From: an uncultured Bacteroidales bacterium
Lineage (GTDB): Bacteria; Bacteroidota; Bacteroidia; Bacteroidales; F082
Length of the DNA: 53,289 bases
Direction: 5' to 3'
NCBI GenBank assembly: GCA_937896505.1
Contig: CALBNP010000032.1
Coordinates: forward strand, 1 to 53,289
This document shows, one piece after another, positions 16,441 through 25,579 of this stretch. Each line of letters starts with the position of its first letter. Positions within the stretch are counted from its first letter, which is position 1. A program made the position numbers and the translations under genes. The notes beneath the pieces were generated by a model. That model ran no database searches and was not told where the DNA came from. It was given only the letters and a program-made list of their open reading frames with translations.

Positions 16441-18453
16441 TCATTCCAGCACCCAAACCGTTTCGTCGCCACAGATATTCCTGACTTTCAGACGCAATGG
16501 CTTGTTTTCGCTGGTGATGCAGCCATCCCAATTTTCCGTAGTCTTTCTTCCGTTGCGGACTACAAAACCATTTTTGTCAATCTTGATTTCGGCGTCGCTG
16601 TGCCAAGGTGCGTTTTTGTCGGCATTGATGCAATCGAGCGACAGCCATTCGATGGCTTCAAGGCCTTCATTGCTGAGACGCAAACGCTTGAACGCTTTCC
16701 CTTTCAGCAGTGCCTGTTGCTCACCTTTCAGATTAAACTCATTTATTTTCTGCCAAACGCGGTCGCTGTAGAAATGGCACATTTCCAACTGCCAGCCGCT
16801 GAAAAGACTATCGTGGGTCTCTGAAATCTGGTAGTCGGCGGTATCTTCCACCACCACATTATCCAGCACCAGTTTCAAATCGCGGAGTTCAATCTCAATA
16901 AGCGTTTGATTATTCTGCTCGCGGATGAAATCCTCAATTTCCTTGCGGTCGCTAATGTCGATGTAATAGACGATGACCCGCCTGGTATCGTCGGGCAGGT
17001 CGGGCATAGCCTCGCGGATAATGCGGTTCATCAACACTTTGTCCAACACGCGCGTACCGCTATCCATCAGGTTAGGCAGATAGACGGGAATCATGCCATA
17101 CTGGCTGTCCACTATGCTCCCTTCCCAGAACTTGTCCAATTTGTCCTCGTTGCGCAGACCGGGGATAAGGCTTTTGAGTTTGTCCATTGTCTGCACGGGA
17201 TTACGGTAAAGCTGCACACCGTCCTTGACTTCCAGAATATCGAATTCGGATTGTGTCGCCACAAGGCGGTCGCGCACGGTCTGAATGCTGTTGAGCCCGA
17301 CATCGGCATGGATGAAACGACGTCCCAGACGGTTTGCCACAGCAGCCGTTACGCCGCTGCCACCGAAGAAATCGGCCACCACCATGTTTTCGTTGCTACT
17401 CGCCTTAATGATACGCTCCAACAAGGCTTCGGGCTTTTGTGTGGAATAGTCTATGCGTTCTTCAGCTTGGGAGTTAACAGCAAAAATATCAAGCCACAAA
17501 TCTTGTGCAGGAACACCATCCATTTCATCAAGATATTGTTTGTATCGCGGTGTTCCGTTTGAAGTATAATACAATCTATTCTCTCTTTCCAGCCGTTCCA
17601 TTGTAGCAAAAGGGCAACGCCAATATCCCGACTTCCCTTTCCAAACATATGTATAACCAGAACCTTTTAACCCTTTAGCAGACAAATCTCGGTCAAGATA
17701 TTTTCTACCATCTTCGTCTTGCTTGTTATAATAATTATTGATGTATTCTTGTGAATAAGGAACCATCGGCGTTTCGAAATAGGGGTTATTATCTTTTGAA
17801 TAATAAAATATAGTATCATGCAAATTTGCAAAACCTGTACTATCATTATGAGCCGTTGACCTTTTCCAGATTATTTCATTTCTAAAATTATCTTCCCCGA
17901 AAATCTCATCCATCAGGATTTTGACATAGTGCCCGATATGGTAATCCAGATGCACATAAATGGAGGCGCTTTCACTCATCACGCTTTTTATGGCCATGAG
18001 GTTTTCGTACATCCAGTTGAGATAGCGTTCCTTATCCCAAATGTCGCCATACATTTTTTCTTCGAAAGCGTGGAGTTCATCCACATCCAATTCGGCATCA
18101 GCCAGCTGAATGGCTTCCGCAACCTTGGGATTGCGGCGGATATAGACCTTCTTGGCATAGTCGGCACCAGAGGCAAAAGGCGGGTCGATATAGACCAAGT
18201 CAACCTTAATGTCCTTGTCTTTCAGATAGGCGCAAGCCGAGAGACATTCGCCACGGATGATGAGGTTGTTGTTCGGGTTGCCGCCCACGCGTTCCACTTG
18301 CTGCAATTCGTAGAGCGGCATACCGCGCACGATACGTTCAATCACTTTGTCATTGTCGCGATAGCGCAACACGCGGCGCGTGCGTGCAAAATTGTCGAGG
18401 ATGGCCTGGCCTTCCAAGGTGTTCGGGAAATAGGGAATGTATTTTAGGGGCAT
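16441..18453 (-). CDS. mod: type III restriction-modification DNA methyltransferase (Mod)
   Basis: 670 residues. Motif IV DPPF lies at 90-93 (LVYIDPPFASG) and the SAM-binding motif I DFFGGSG at 361-367. This order, with the target recognition region (about 200-320) between them, is that of beta-class N6-adenine methyltransferases such as type III Mod. Mod gives sequence specificity to both methylation and restriction. The recognition region is far more AT-rich than the rest: 17 G+C in 60 bases at 17701-17760 against 30 in 60 at 17161-17220 by hand count, which suggests exchange of the recognition domain. Res is coded 3.7 kb upstream on the same strand, with three genes between. Confidence 0.88.
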   Translation of the reverse strand: MPLKYIPYFPNTLEGQAILDNFARTRRVLRYRDNDKVIERIVRGMPLYELQQVERVGGNPNNNLIIRGECLSACAYLKDKDIKVDLVYIDPPFASGADYAKKVYIRRNPKVAEAIQLADAELDVDELHAFEEKMYGDIWDKERYLNWMYENLMAIKSVMSESASIYVHLDYHIGHYVKILMDEIFGEDNFRNEIIWKRSTAHNDSTGFANLHDTIFYYSKDNNPYFETPMVPYSQEYINNYYNKQDEDGRKYLDRDLSAKGLKGSGYTYVWKGKSGYWRCPFATMERLERENRLYYTSNGTPRYKQYLDEMDGVPAQDLWLDIFAVNSQAEERIDYSTQKPEALLERIIKASSNENMVVADFFGGSGVTAAVANRLGRRFIHADVGLNSIQTVRDRLVATQSEFDILEVKDGVQLYRNPVQTMDKLKSLIPGLRNEDKLDKFWEGSIVDSQYGMIPVYLPNLMDSGTRVLDKVLMNRIIREAMPDLPDDTRRVIVYYIDISDRKEIEDFIREQNNQTLIEIELRDLKLVLDNVVVEDTADYQISETHDSLFSGWQLEMCHFYSDRVWQKINEFNLKGEQQALLKGKAFKRLRLSNEGLEAIEWLSLDCINADKNAPWHSDAEIKIDKNGFVVRNGRKTTENWDGCITSENKPLRLKVRNICGDETVWVLE

Positions 18454-18472
18454 AGACGTATTTAATTAATTG

Positions 18473-19474
18473 TTATTCTTTTGGATATTCGTTTTTAAAT
18501 AAATCTGATAAACTTCCAAGATCTTTATGTGTATCTGAAACGCCTCCTATTGATACCGTAAGAATTTTAGAAGGTTTGAAATGACTATCATTAGAATTGT
18601 AATTCCATTCTTCATTCTTACCAAATAAGAGCAAATTCCTAGCATCCCAAATGTCTTGAACATCTGTTCGTTTATTAGTATTAAGCATATCAAAAATCAA
18701 GAAAACAGACAAAGGAATAGCGCCATCCCATGAATCAACAATTTCATCTTTTTTGTATGTATAAGAACTTTGTCCTTTTTTTCCATCATCTGGCACAGAT
18801 ATACTATTTGCCCTTTGAATGAGCGGGGAACTATGTTCAGATGTCATATCATAGAACATATAATATGCCATTCCATCATACATCTCAATTAATTGCTCCT
18901 TTTGTTCTATATTAATTATCGCACCACTATCTTTCATCTTTTTTGCTTGTATGGCAGCAACACGGAACGTTTCGGGAAAATCCGGTAGATTAACATGAAA
19001 TATTAATCCCAAATCAGCTCCAGTATATTTTTCTTGATTATTAGATGACAAGTCAGCATAATGAAATTCAACATGAACTTTCTGCCCATAAATCTCTTGT
19101 GACATTTGTTCAAATGTCTCTTGAAGAATGAATAAAGCATTTTCTAATTCTGAGACCAAGTGCCCTGTCAAGCGTTCTTCATGACTATTTTGAGGAATAT
19201 AATTGGAAATGAACTTTTGCTCTGCTGACACGAAAGAGCGAAACAAAACATGATACAGCGGACTAATAAAAACTGTTTTGTCATTCAGGAATCGCCGAGC
19301 CATTAACATTCCAGAATTGTATTGGCAGAAGTCGTACATGAATCTATCACCTCCAAAGAGATCCATGAACAATCCGCGATGGCGGATCCTTCTGTTTCGA
19401 AAATACGGACATATTCCGCTATTTTCTTTTAACATTTTATTGATTATTCTATCAATATCAACTGTATATTTCAT
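18473..19474 (-). CDS. putative PD-(D/E)XK-fold nuclease of the SIR2-HerA cassette
   Basis: 333 residues; I do not recognise the family. A nuclease reading rests on three spaced motifs: HEERLTGHLVSELE with Glu 100 in a first helix, GADLG with Asp 154 and AIQAKK with Gln 176 and Lys 178. Helix-Glu, then (G)xD, then (E/Q)xK is the core of the PD-(D/E)XK fold, in a form with Gln in place of the second acidic residue as in Mrr-like enzymes. The region before it (10-95) has Cys and His but no clear zinc site. The gene starts 15 bases after the herA stop and ends 19 bases before mod, and is AT-rich (17 G+C in 60 at 18661-18720). It may be the DNA-cutting partner of HerA. Confidence 0.5.
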   Translation of the reverse strand: MKYTVDIDRIINKMLKENSGICPYFRNRRIRHRGLFMDLFGGDRFMYDFCQYNSGMLMARRFLNDKTVFISPLYHVLFRSFVSAEQKFISNYIPQNSHEERLTGHLVSELENALFILQETFEQMSQEIYGQKVHVEFHYADLSSNNQEKYTGADLGLIFHVNLPDFPETFRVAAIQAKKMKDSGAIINIEQKEQLIEMYDGMAYYMFYDMTSEHSSPLIQRANSISVPDDGKKGQSSYTYKKDEIVDSWDGAIPLSVFLIFDMLNTNKRTDVQDIWDARNLLLFGKNEEWNYNSNDSHFKPSKILTVSIGGVSDTHKDLGSLSDLFKNEYPKE

Positions 19475-19489
19475 TGTAATTAAATTTGA

Positions 19490-21166
19490 TTATTTTTGTT
19501 GTTTTCTTAAAGCTTCAACTGCACTTTCAATTCCATTTTCTGACTTGTCCTTATTCCATTCGTCCCAGAAGTCAATTGTTGCACTATTGGGTTCTATCGT
19601 AGGCTTGTCAAGAATAACCCTTGTTGGCAATAATGAAGCATCCCCAACTATTAATCCTTCACCCACATCTAATATTGGTAACAAATCAGCAAAATCGCCT
19701 AAATTATCAGGGAATAATCGTTTAATCACGTTTTGATCTTCTGGATTAGTGAGTCTCATGGCAACAAAATTTCCACATTGACTTAGTATCGTTTTATTCA
19801 CATCAGAAGGTCTTTGACTGATAACGACTAAAGCAACTCCATATTTTCTACCTTCTTTTGCAATACGTTCGAAAGCCCGCAGACCTTTCTCTTCTACACT
19901 ACTACTTGGGGCCGTTGGCAAGTATAGATGAGCTTCATCACAAAACAATGCAACAGGATGTCGTTTTTTTTCTTCCATCCATTGTTGAAGTGAAAACACC
20001 AATCTTCCGACCAAGCCTGTAATCAATGGTAAAATGTCAGATGGAACTTCTGAAAAATCAATAATTTTAATTCCATTATTGTTCCCACAATCCAACAACT
20101 GTTTTGCCAATTTGGAAAACCAATTATAATCCAGTAATTCTTTGTTAGAATTGAAAATAAAGTTTAATCGCTTATCAGATTGCTTACTAATTAAACGTTG
20201 AATGAATCGCGTCAATTTCCCGAATAGTGGCCCCTGTTTCTCCGTTCTAGCACCCTGTACCATTTCTTCATCCAAACTTTTTAATCTATCTAATACATTA
20301 GAAATATTATATGGTATAGGACTTTCTATGGTAAAATTATTGAGAATCTCATTCTTGCCTTCTTTTTCAAGGGTTTCTTGTTTGTTTTTCAGTATCAAAT
20401 CGAAAAGTGCTCGTGCTTGATTCGGAGCATTTGTATCACTTCTATCCAAAAGCAATGACTCCATTTCTTCATAAGAAAGAAGCCAATATGGTAAAAAAAT
20501 AGTACTTTCGTTGGGTTTATCAGAAGGCCCTGCTATTTTCAACAACACTGCGTTATTCAAATTCTTTAAAGGATTATATTCTCCGTGAATGTCAAAAACC
20601 AAACAGTTAACTGATTTTAATCGTGATGCTTTTTCTAAAATATTAGCAACTGTCCAAGATTTTCCAGAGCCAGTTCCACCAACAATAATTGCATGTCTTT
20701 GAAAGAACTTGTTTCCATCCAAATTTGCTTTTGAGCCATCAGAAATAGTGTATTTCCCTATTGTTAAAGGGTTCTTACTATCTGATGAAATGATGTCCAT
20801 AAATGCAGACAACTCATTACCTTGTAACAAAAAGCAGTCAGCATCGATAGAAGGAACTGTATTCAACGTCCTTTTAAACTTGTTCTTTTCTGTTCCTTCT
20901 TTTTCTTTGAGCGTGCCAACAAGATTGACTTTAATAACATTCTCAACAAGAAAATCTGGTTCTGCATCTTCATCGACTTTATCGGATATGGCTTTTCGCA
21001 TTATCTTAGATATAAGTCCTATGATTTTTTCGTTTGTTTTTGTTGATCGGATCTGAACAATTTGATTAACTTGAACACTATTCAATAAATCTTCCTTATC
21101 AACCTTTATTGTTACATTTCCTGTATCAACACTTTGTACCTTTCCTATTAAATTTGCGTCTTCCAT
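19490..21166 (-). CDS. herA: HerA-type hexameric ATPase/translocase
   Basis: 558 residues. The N-terminal 90 residues fit a HAS-like barrel (IGKVQSVDTGNVTIKV, QVNQIVQIRS). Walker A is GGTGSGKSW at 163-171, DIHGEY follows at 192-197, Walker B is ALFCDEAHLYLP near 407-418 with Asp 410 and Glu 411, and the sensor region is ISQRPSDVNKTILSQCGN. HerA forms hexameric DNA translocases; in defence it forms complexes with SIR2 or with nucleases such as DUF4297 proteins. The ATG overlaps the sir2 stop by one base (TAATG), which suggests coupled translation and fixed stoichiometry. AT-rich: 20 and 19 G+C per 60 at 20161 and 20581. Confidence 0.9.
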   Translation of the reverse strand: MEDANLIGKVQSVDTGNVTIKVDKEDLLNSVQVNQIVQIRSTKTNEKIIGLISKIMRKAISDKVDEDAEPDFLVENVIKVNLVGTLKEKEGTEKNKFKRTLNTVPSIDADCFLLQGNELSAFMDIISSDSKNPLTIGKYTISDGSKANLDGNKFFQRHAIIVGGTGSGKSWTVANILEKASRLKSVNCLVFDIHGEYNPLKNLNNAVLLKIAGPSDKPNESTIFLPYWLLSYEEMESLLLDRSDTNAPNQARALFDLILKNKQETLEKEGKNEILNNFTIESPIPYNISNVLDRLKSLDEEMVQGARTEKQGPLFGKLTRFIQRLISKQSDKRLNFIFNSNKELLDYNWFSKLAKQLLDCGNNNGIKIIDFSEVPSDILPLITGLVGRLVFSLQQWMEEKKRHPVALFCDEAHLYLPTAPSSSVEEKGLRAFERIAKEGRKYGVALVVISQRPSDVNKTILSQCGNFVAMRLTNPEDQNVIKRLFPDNLGDFADLLPILDVGEGLIVGDASLLPTRVILDKPTIEPNSATIDFWDEWNKDKSENGIESAVEALRKQQK

Positions 21167-22125
21167 TATAAAATATTTTGAATAAATTCATTTAATTGCC
21201 AAAAATTACCGCTCAATTCATAATCCTGAGGTGCCGCATTGTCTTTTATGACAACTTTCGTTTTATCTGGATTTACCGATTCTTCTAATAATGCATATTT
21301 AGAAGCGTTTTTTAGTTCTAAAATGGTTGTATCTGTGATTTTTTTCGTTATTAAAACAATTGGAGTTCCATTTTTTGTTTTTTCCTTGATTTTTGGAGTT
21401 AAATGCTCATCATTGAATCCGAAACCAACAGCCAAAAAGCAATCTGCTTTTTTTATCATTTCGTCAGATTGTTGAATCAAATCACGGTATGGTTCTTCAT
21501 ACGCCATTCTATATTTGTTTTTTCCTGGAGTAATAATCGTGGGAATGTATTTGTCGACAAATTCCTTATTTGAAGATTGACGAATATTTCCATCTCCGAT
21601 ATCAAACCAATCTAAAGAACCATGTACTTTAATAATATTCACAATTCGTTTCTTCTGATTAAACAAATCTGTATTAAATGAAGAAAGTTCTTGCCCATAA
21701 AAACCTGTTGTATAATTGATATTATGATATGCCAATGTGTATTCAAGTATTAGATCATAATTCGTCGTAATGATATTTAGCACCTGCGGATGAGGAGCAA
21801 TAAATTTCAAAACAAGTTTCTTTATTCCATCAAATTTTAATGGTTTTCCAATCAAATTGAATAATGCATCGCTGTTATTCTCATAAATACTTTGCCAAAT
21901 TATTTTTTTTATTTCATCAATTTTCCCATCATAACACTCTTTGCCTAATTCACATTCCAAATTATCAGCAGATGAAGCTATATCTGGAAAAGCTGTACCC
22001 AATTTCATCTTCAAATCATACATGCTTGGCATTCCGTATGGAATAGTAGCGCCTGATCCCCAAATTACAACAGGCGGTTTTTGCAAATAGTTCTGAATCA
22101 AAGAATAAATTTCATCTTGTGTCAT
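21166..22125 (-). CDS. SIR2 family NADase-like defence protein
   Basis: 319 residues. The NAD-binding loop is GSGATIPYGMP at 23-33, the conserved Asn is N122 in TTNYD and the catalytic His is H168 in KVHGS. VGFGFNDEHL follows in the last third. All residues needed for NAD cleavage look intact. SIR2 proteins of this type destroy NAD+ on phage infection and act with a HerA ATPase in the SIR2-HerA (Nezha-type) systems. The downstream herA overlaps by one base. The gene is the most AT-rich sampled here (16 G+C in 60 at 21661-21720), against 26 in 60 in the upstream res gene. No -7 box was seen, so it is probably transcribed from the res promoter. Confidence 0.88.
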   Translation of the reverse strand: MTQDEIYSLIQNYLQKPPVVIWGSGATIPYGMPSMYDLKMKLGTAFPDIASSADNLECELGKECYDGKIDEIKKIIWQSIYENNSDALFNLIGKPLKFDGIKKLVLKFIAPHPQVLNIITTNYDLILEYTLAYHNINYTTGFYGQELSSFNTDLFNQKKRIVNIIKVHGSLDWFDIGDGNIRQSSNKEFVDKYIPTIITPGKNKYRMAYEEPYRDLIQQSDEMIKKADCFLAVGFGFNDEHLTPKIKEKTKNGTPIVLITKKITDTTILELKNASKYALLEESVNPDKTKVVIKDNAAPQDYELSGNFWQLNEFIQNIL

Positions 22126-22163
22126 AATAACCGTTTGATTAGTATAATCTCTTTATTTTATTT

Positions 22164-25001
22164 CTATTTAAAAAACTCTTCAATCGCTTTCAAAGTCATT
22201 CTTTTCCTTTCTTCAAGCTCCATGGTGTCTTCAATGTAAAGGAAACGGAACCTTTCGTAGCCGAATTTCTCGTTATTTTGTCGGATGAACTGTTCTTGCA
22301 TAAAGGCGCGGCGCTCGGCGAATTTGGCGGCAAAGCCTTCGCCTTTGGTCTCAACAATGATAACCTTGTGAATGGCTCCCGAATCATCGCGACCAATAAT
22401 CAGGAAATCGGGTACATATTTGCCAATGTATTGCCATTGCTTGCCGCTTTTTCTGAAACAATCGATAACAAACTCTGTGAGCGTGTCGTCGCCATTGAAA
22501 TAGATTTCCAAAGGCTTGCCGTGAATGGCGGATAGTGTATTTTCCAGATATTTGAGTTCCAAAGGGCTATCGAAACGATAGGGCAGATAATGAAAAGTCT
22601 GGTTGCGTTCAGGAAATTTATCTTTGGCTTTCAATGCCGAAGTATCCAAGCCTTGCGCTTCCAGCAATTCAATAGCTTTCTGGACCTCTGGCGAAACAGG
22701 TTCGTCTGCCTTTTCGTCATATTTCACAATATCGTGAACTATAGTTTGGTCGGGGTAAAAACGAGAGTCATCCGCCACCTCGATAGGCGAAGTGAGCCGC
22801 TCAATCTGCAACAGCCGAGCTTTTGTCGGGATGATTTCTTCTTTGATGACGAAATCGCGCTGTGGCACGAAGGCTTTTCTGACTTGGGCGCGTATCTGCT
22901 GCTGGTTGTAACGCTCATTGTAGTAACGCACACCATATTCCTCTACCGTGATTTTATCGAAAAGTGAGAGCAGTTCTGTTTCGTATTCCTGCAAACTGTT
23001 CACGGTAAGGCTGCCGAAACTCTCTTTTGCTATCTCATTCAGCCATTCGAAGAAAGTAATTTCCTCGCCTTCATCAACTTGAGCCAATTCCGTAGCAATC
23101 TCATTTCCTTCCAAGTCAATCTGATGAATCAACGGGAGATGTCTCTCGTCCAAACAGCTTTCGGCAAGACGTTCCCGCGTATGACATTCCTCGTCAATGA
23201 CAAGAGTGCTGTAGGATATTTTCAGCTGATAGAAATCAATGGGCGGTACTTTCTGCTTGTCCATTCTGGAAAAGCGTTCAATGCTGACCGTAGGTTTGAC
23301 CTCCTTATGACTAAACTCCTGCAAACCGATATTCTGCTGCTGCATCAACTGTGCATTCAGTTTAACGGCATTGAACTTGTTCAGCCAAATCAGCGCAGTT
23401 TCAGTCTTGCCTTTCTCCACTTGTCTCAAGCAACGGCATGAGGTTTGAAGCACCATGTTAGTTGGGCATACGCCTTGCTGCGAGAGGACGACACCTGTCA
23501 AGCTCTTGCAATCCCAGCCTTCTTTTCCGATTTGCACCAACAGGATGATTTTGACTTTCGACAAATCCGTGTCCAACGAGGCAAATTCCGTTTCGGCTCC
23601 TTCCGGTTTTGGAAACAATTTGTTGCCCTCGTGGTATTTCAAAATGACTTCGGCTGGATTCAACCCGAAACTTTCTGCAATTTCGGCACATAACGGATAA
23701 ACTGTGGTTTCCAAGTTCTCAATCTGTCCGCAATAAATGGCTAATTTAGCGCAAAGCCCACCGGAATAAACGGTGTTTCGGTATTTTTTCAAAAACTCAG
23801 TGACGCCATCTCTTAAAATCGAAACAGAATCCCTATCGGAAAACTTCACTTCCGGCACTTTCAGAAAATTACCGATGCCGTCAATCAACGGATAATAATA
23901 AACCACATTGGAAAGGTCGGCATTGCTGATGGAAAGCGCATCACCAATCGAGACTTTTTCAGCTTTTTCCAGATAAGGCGTTCCCGAAAAGCCCAGCACC
24001 GAATTGACACTACCGCTTAACGTCCAGTGATTTACCACTTGGCGGAGTTTGATTTCTCCATCAGCGGCATGATGCACTTCGTCAATGAAAATGGAAAGCT
24101 GCGGAATACGGCCTATGGTTTCACGCAACTCGTTGGCCAATTTGATTCTATTCAGTTCTTCCACCGAAAACAGAGTCGGGTCAACCTCTTTATCCACTCT
24201 ATCTAAAATCACCTTTTCGGCATTGGTAATGGCCACCAGGCCCATCAGTTCATCCAAAGGTTGATGATTGTTGATTTTCTGAGCGTTTGGATTTTTGAGC
24301 CGATTGCTTTTATTGGCCGACTTCTGTTCGTCAAGAACTTCAAACACAATCATCTTGCGAAGCTGTGAAGCCGAAGGTTCGGGAATCACCCAAGCGGGAT
24401 TGAATTCCTTGATATGTTTCAGACTTGGCACGATGGATGACTTCAATCCCGATGGTGCCAAGACAATGAAATTGTGAGCGAAACAAGGATTATCAGGTTC
24501 AAGAAGCGCAAAATAAAGGTCAATGTATATGAAAGTTGCCATCAGATAGGTTTTCCCTGCACCCATCGGCAAACTGAAAAGATAATCAGTGTAGCTAACA
24601 CCATAGAATATTTTCCTGAAAATGGCTTCATAATCAATTCGCTCGGGATGTTGCTTGATATACTTTTCCAATTCAGGCGCCAACTGTTTTCCCTTCCTAT
24701 CTCTAAGCATTGCATATTCCAATAAGGCGACAGCTGCTTTATTCTGACTGAGGAACTTGCGGGTGCTATCTGTCAACTCCAACTGCGAAATGTCAATGGA
24801 ATTGAATTTTCCCTGCACAAACAATTGCCAAAGCGGTTTATTACCACATTCAAGTTTCAGAAACAAATATGTCTTGATGGCTTCCAATTGGGCATCACGC
24901 ATAAAACCTTGTTGAATGATATGATCAATCAAACTCCTTACCGTGCATTGCGGTGACGCAAACCATTCATTCCGTTTTTGTTCTATCAGTTTGTAAAACA
25001 T
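22164..25001 (-). CDS. res: type III restriction enzyme helicase-nuclease subunit (Res)
   Basis: 945 residues from the ATG at 25001 (MFYKLIEQKRNEWF), preferred over an ATG 13 codons upstream because the latter would lie upstream of the -7 box. Superfamily 2 helicase motifs are present: I MGAGKT at 146-151, II DEVH at 307-310, III GFSGTPY and VI QTSCRCLRQ. The C-terminal endonuclease domain has PDFLI at 864-868 and ETKG with Glu 884 and Lys 886, the PD-ExK site of type III Res proteins. Res works in complex with Mod, using ATP to communicate between two sites and cut near them. Mod is coded 3.7 kb downstream; only 38 bases separate res from sir2. Confidence 0.9.
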   Translation of the reverse strand: MFYKLIEQKRNEWFASPQCTVRSLIDHIIQQGFMRDAQLEAIKTYLFLKLECGNKPLWQLFVQGKFNSIDISQLELTDSTRKFLSQNKAAVALLEYAMLRDRKGKQLAPELEKYIKQHPERIDYEAIFRKIFYGVSYTDYLFSLPMGAGKTYLMATFIYIDLYFALLEPDNPCFAHNFIVLAPSGLKSSIVPSLKHIKEFNPAWVIPEPSASQLRKMIVFEVLDEQKSANKSNRLKNPNAQKINNHQPLDELMGLVAITNAEKVILDRVDKEVDPTLFSVEELNRIKLANELRETIGRIPQLSIFIDEVHHAADGEIKLRQVVNHWTLSGSVNSVLGFSGTPYLEKAEKVSIGDALSISNADLSNVVYYYPLIDGIGNFLKVPEVKFSDRDSVSILRDGVTEFLKKYRNTVYSGGLCAKLAIYCGQIENLETTVYPLCAEIAESFGLNPAEVILKYHEGNKLFPKPEGAETEFASLDTDLSKVKIILLVQIGKEGWDCKSLTGVVLSQQGVCPTNMVLQTSCRCLRQVEKGKTETALIWLNKFNAVKLNAQLMQQQNIGLQEFSHKEVKPTVSIERFSRMDKQKVPPIDFYQLKISYSTLVIDEECHTRERLAESCLDERHLPLIHQIDLEGNEIATELAQVDEGEEITFFEWLNEIAKESFGSLTVNSLQEYETELLSLFDKITVEEYGVRYYNERYNQQQIRAQVRKAFVPQRDFVIKEEIIPTKARLLQIERLTSPIEVADDSRFYPDQTIVHDIVKYDEKADEPVSPEVQKAIELLEAQGLDTSALKAKDKFPERNQTFHYLPYRFDSPLELKYLENTLSAIHGKPLEIYFNGDDTLTEFVIDCFRKSGKQWQYIGKYVPDFLIIGRDDSGAIHKVIIVETKGEGFAAKFAERRAFMQEQFIRQNNEKFGYERFRFLYIEDTMELEERKRMTLKAIEEFFK

Positions 25002-25017
25002 AATACAATGAAAAATG

Positions 25018-25025
25018 CAAAAATA
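25018..25025 (-). promoter_or_regulatory. -7 box of the res gene and probably the whole res-to-mod operon
   Basis: The reverse strand reads TATTTTTG, 17 bases upstream of the res start at 25001. No similar box was seen before sir2, herA, the nuclease gene or mod. Confidence 0.6.
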
Positions 25026-25026
25026 C

Positions 25027-25464
25027 TCAAATTGCGCCAATTATCAAACTCCAAATCCAAAACCTCAAAAACTTTCCAATCAGCATGAGCAGCATCGTCC
25101 AGCCAGGGCGCGCCTTATAAAAACCCAAAGCAAGCACAAACACATCGCCGACGAAAGGAACCCAGCTGATGAGCGCCAGCCACACGCCATATTTATCGAC
25201 TTTGGCCTTATGTTTTTCCAAAGTCTCGCGCTTCACCTTGAACCATTTCTCTACCCACTCCCAACGGCCAATGCGCCCAATCCAATAAGTGGTGATGCCG
25301 CCCAACCAGTTTCCCAAAGTGCCAATAATCAGGCAACTGACAGGTTGTTTTGTGGCCAAAAGTATGGCGACATACAAGGCATCGGAACTGAAAGGCACGA
25401 CCGTGGCAGCCAGAAAAGTGCCCAAAAACAAGCCCCATAAACCTAAACTTTCAAGACCCGACAT
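25027..25464 (-). CDS. yqaA: YqaA-like VTT/SNARE-associated membrane protein
   Basis: 145 residues with four to five hydrophobic segments. The N-terminal GLFLGTFLAATVVPFSSDAL and LGNWLGGITTYWIGRIGR match the YqaA branch of the DedA/VTT superfamily, inner-membrane proteins linked to lipid flipping and envelope homeostasis; the WVPFVGD block near residue 105 is also typical. The exact role is not known. It has its own -7 box at 25483-25490 and ends 26 bases before the res start, so read-through into the island is possible. Confidence 0.75.
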   Translation of the reverse strand: MSGLESLGLWGLFLGTFLAATVVPFSSDALYVAILLATKQPVSCLIIGTLGNWLGGITTYWIGRIGRWEWVEKWFKVKRETLEKHKAKVDKYGVWLALISWVPFVGDVFVLALGFYKARPGWTMLLMLIGKFLRFWIWSLIIGAI

Positions 25465-25482
25465 GGATGATTATTTTGCCGA

Positions 25483-25490
25483 CAAAAATA
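25483..25490 (-). promoter_or_regulatory. -7 box of the yqaA-like gene
   Basis: The reverse strand reads TATTTTTG, 19 bases upstream of the start at 25464. Confidence 0.55.
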
Positions 25491-25523
25491 CTGAAAACCT
25501 ATTTGTGCCAACGAGAAAACGCG

Positions 25524-25531
25524 TATCTTTG
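25524..25531 (+). promoter_or_regulatory. -7 box of the nitroreductase gene with possible -33 element
   Basis: TATCTTTG at 25524-25531 matches TAnnTTTG. TTTG at 25502-25505 stands 18 bases upstream, close to the usual -33 spacing. It is divergent from the yqaA-like promoter 33 bases away. Confidence 0.6.
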
Positions 25532-25579
25532 CCCATATTTTAACCGCCATTATTTTAATGGTCATTAAATTGATTAATC

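Noticed and set aside
14599..25001. Prophage or integrative element carrying the defence genes
   Set aside because: No integrase, transposase, tRNA target or flanking direct repeats were seen; the island seems bounded by ordinary genes (symporter and yqaA-like).
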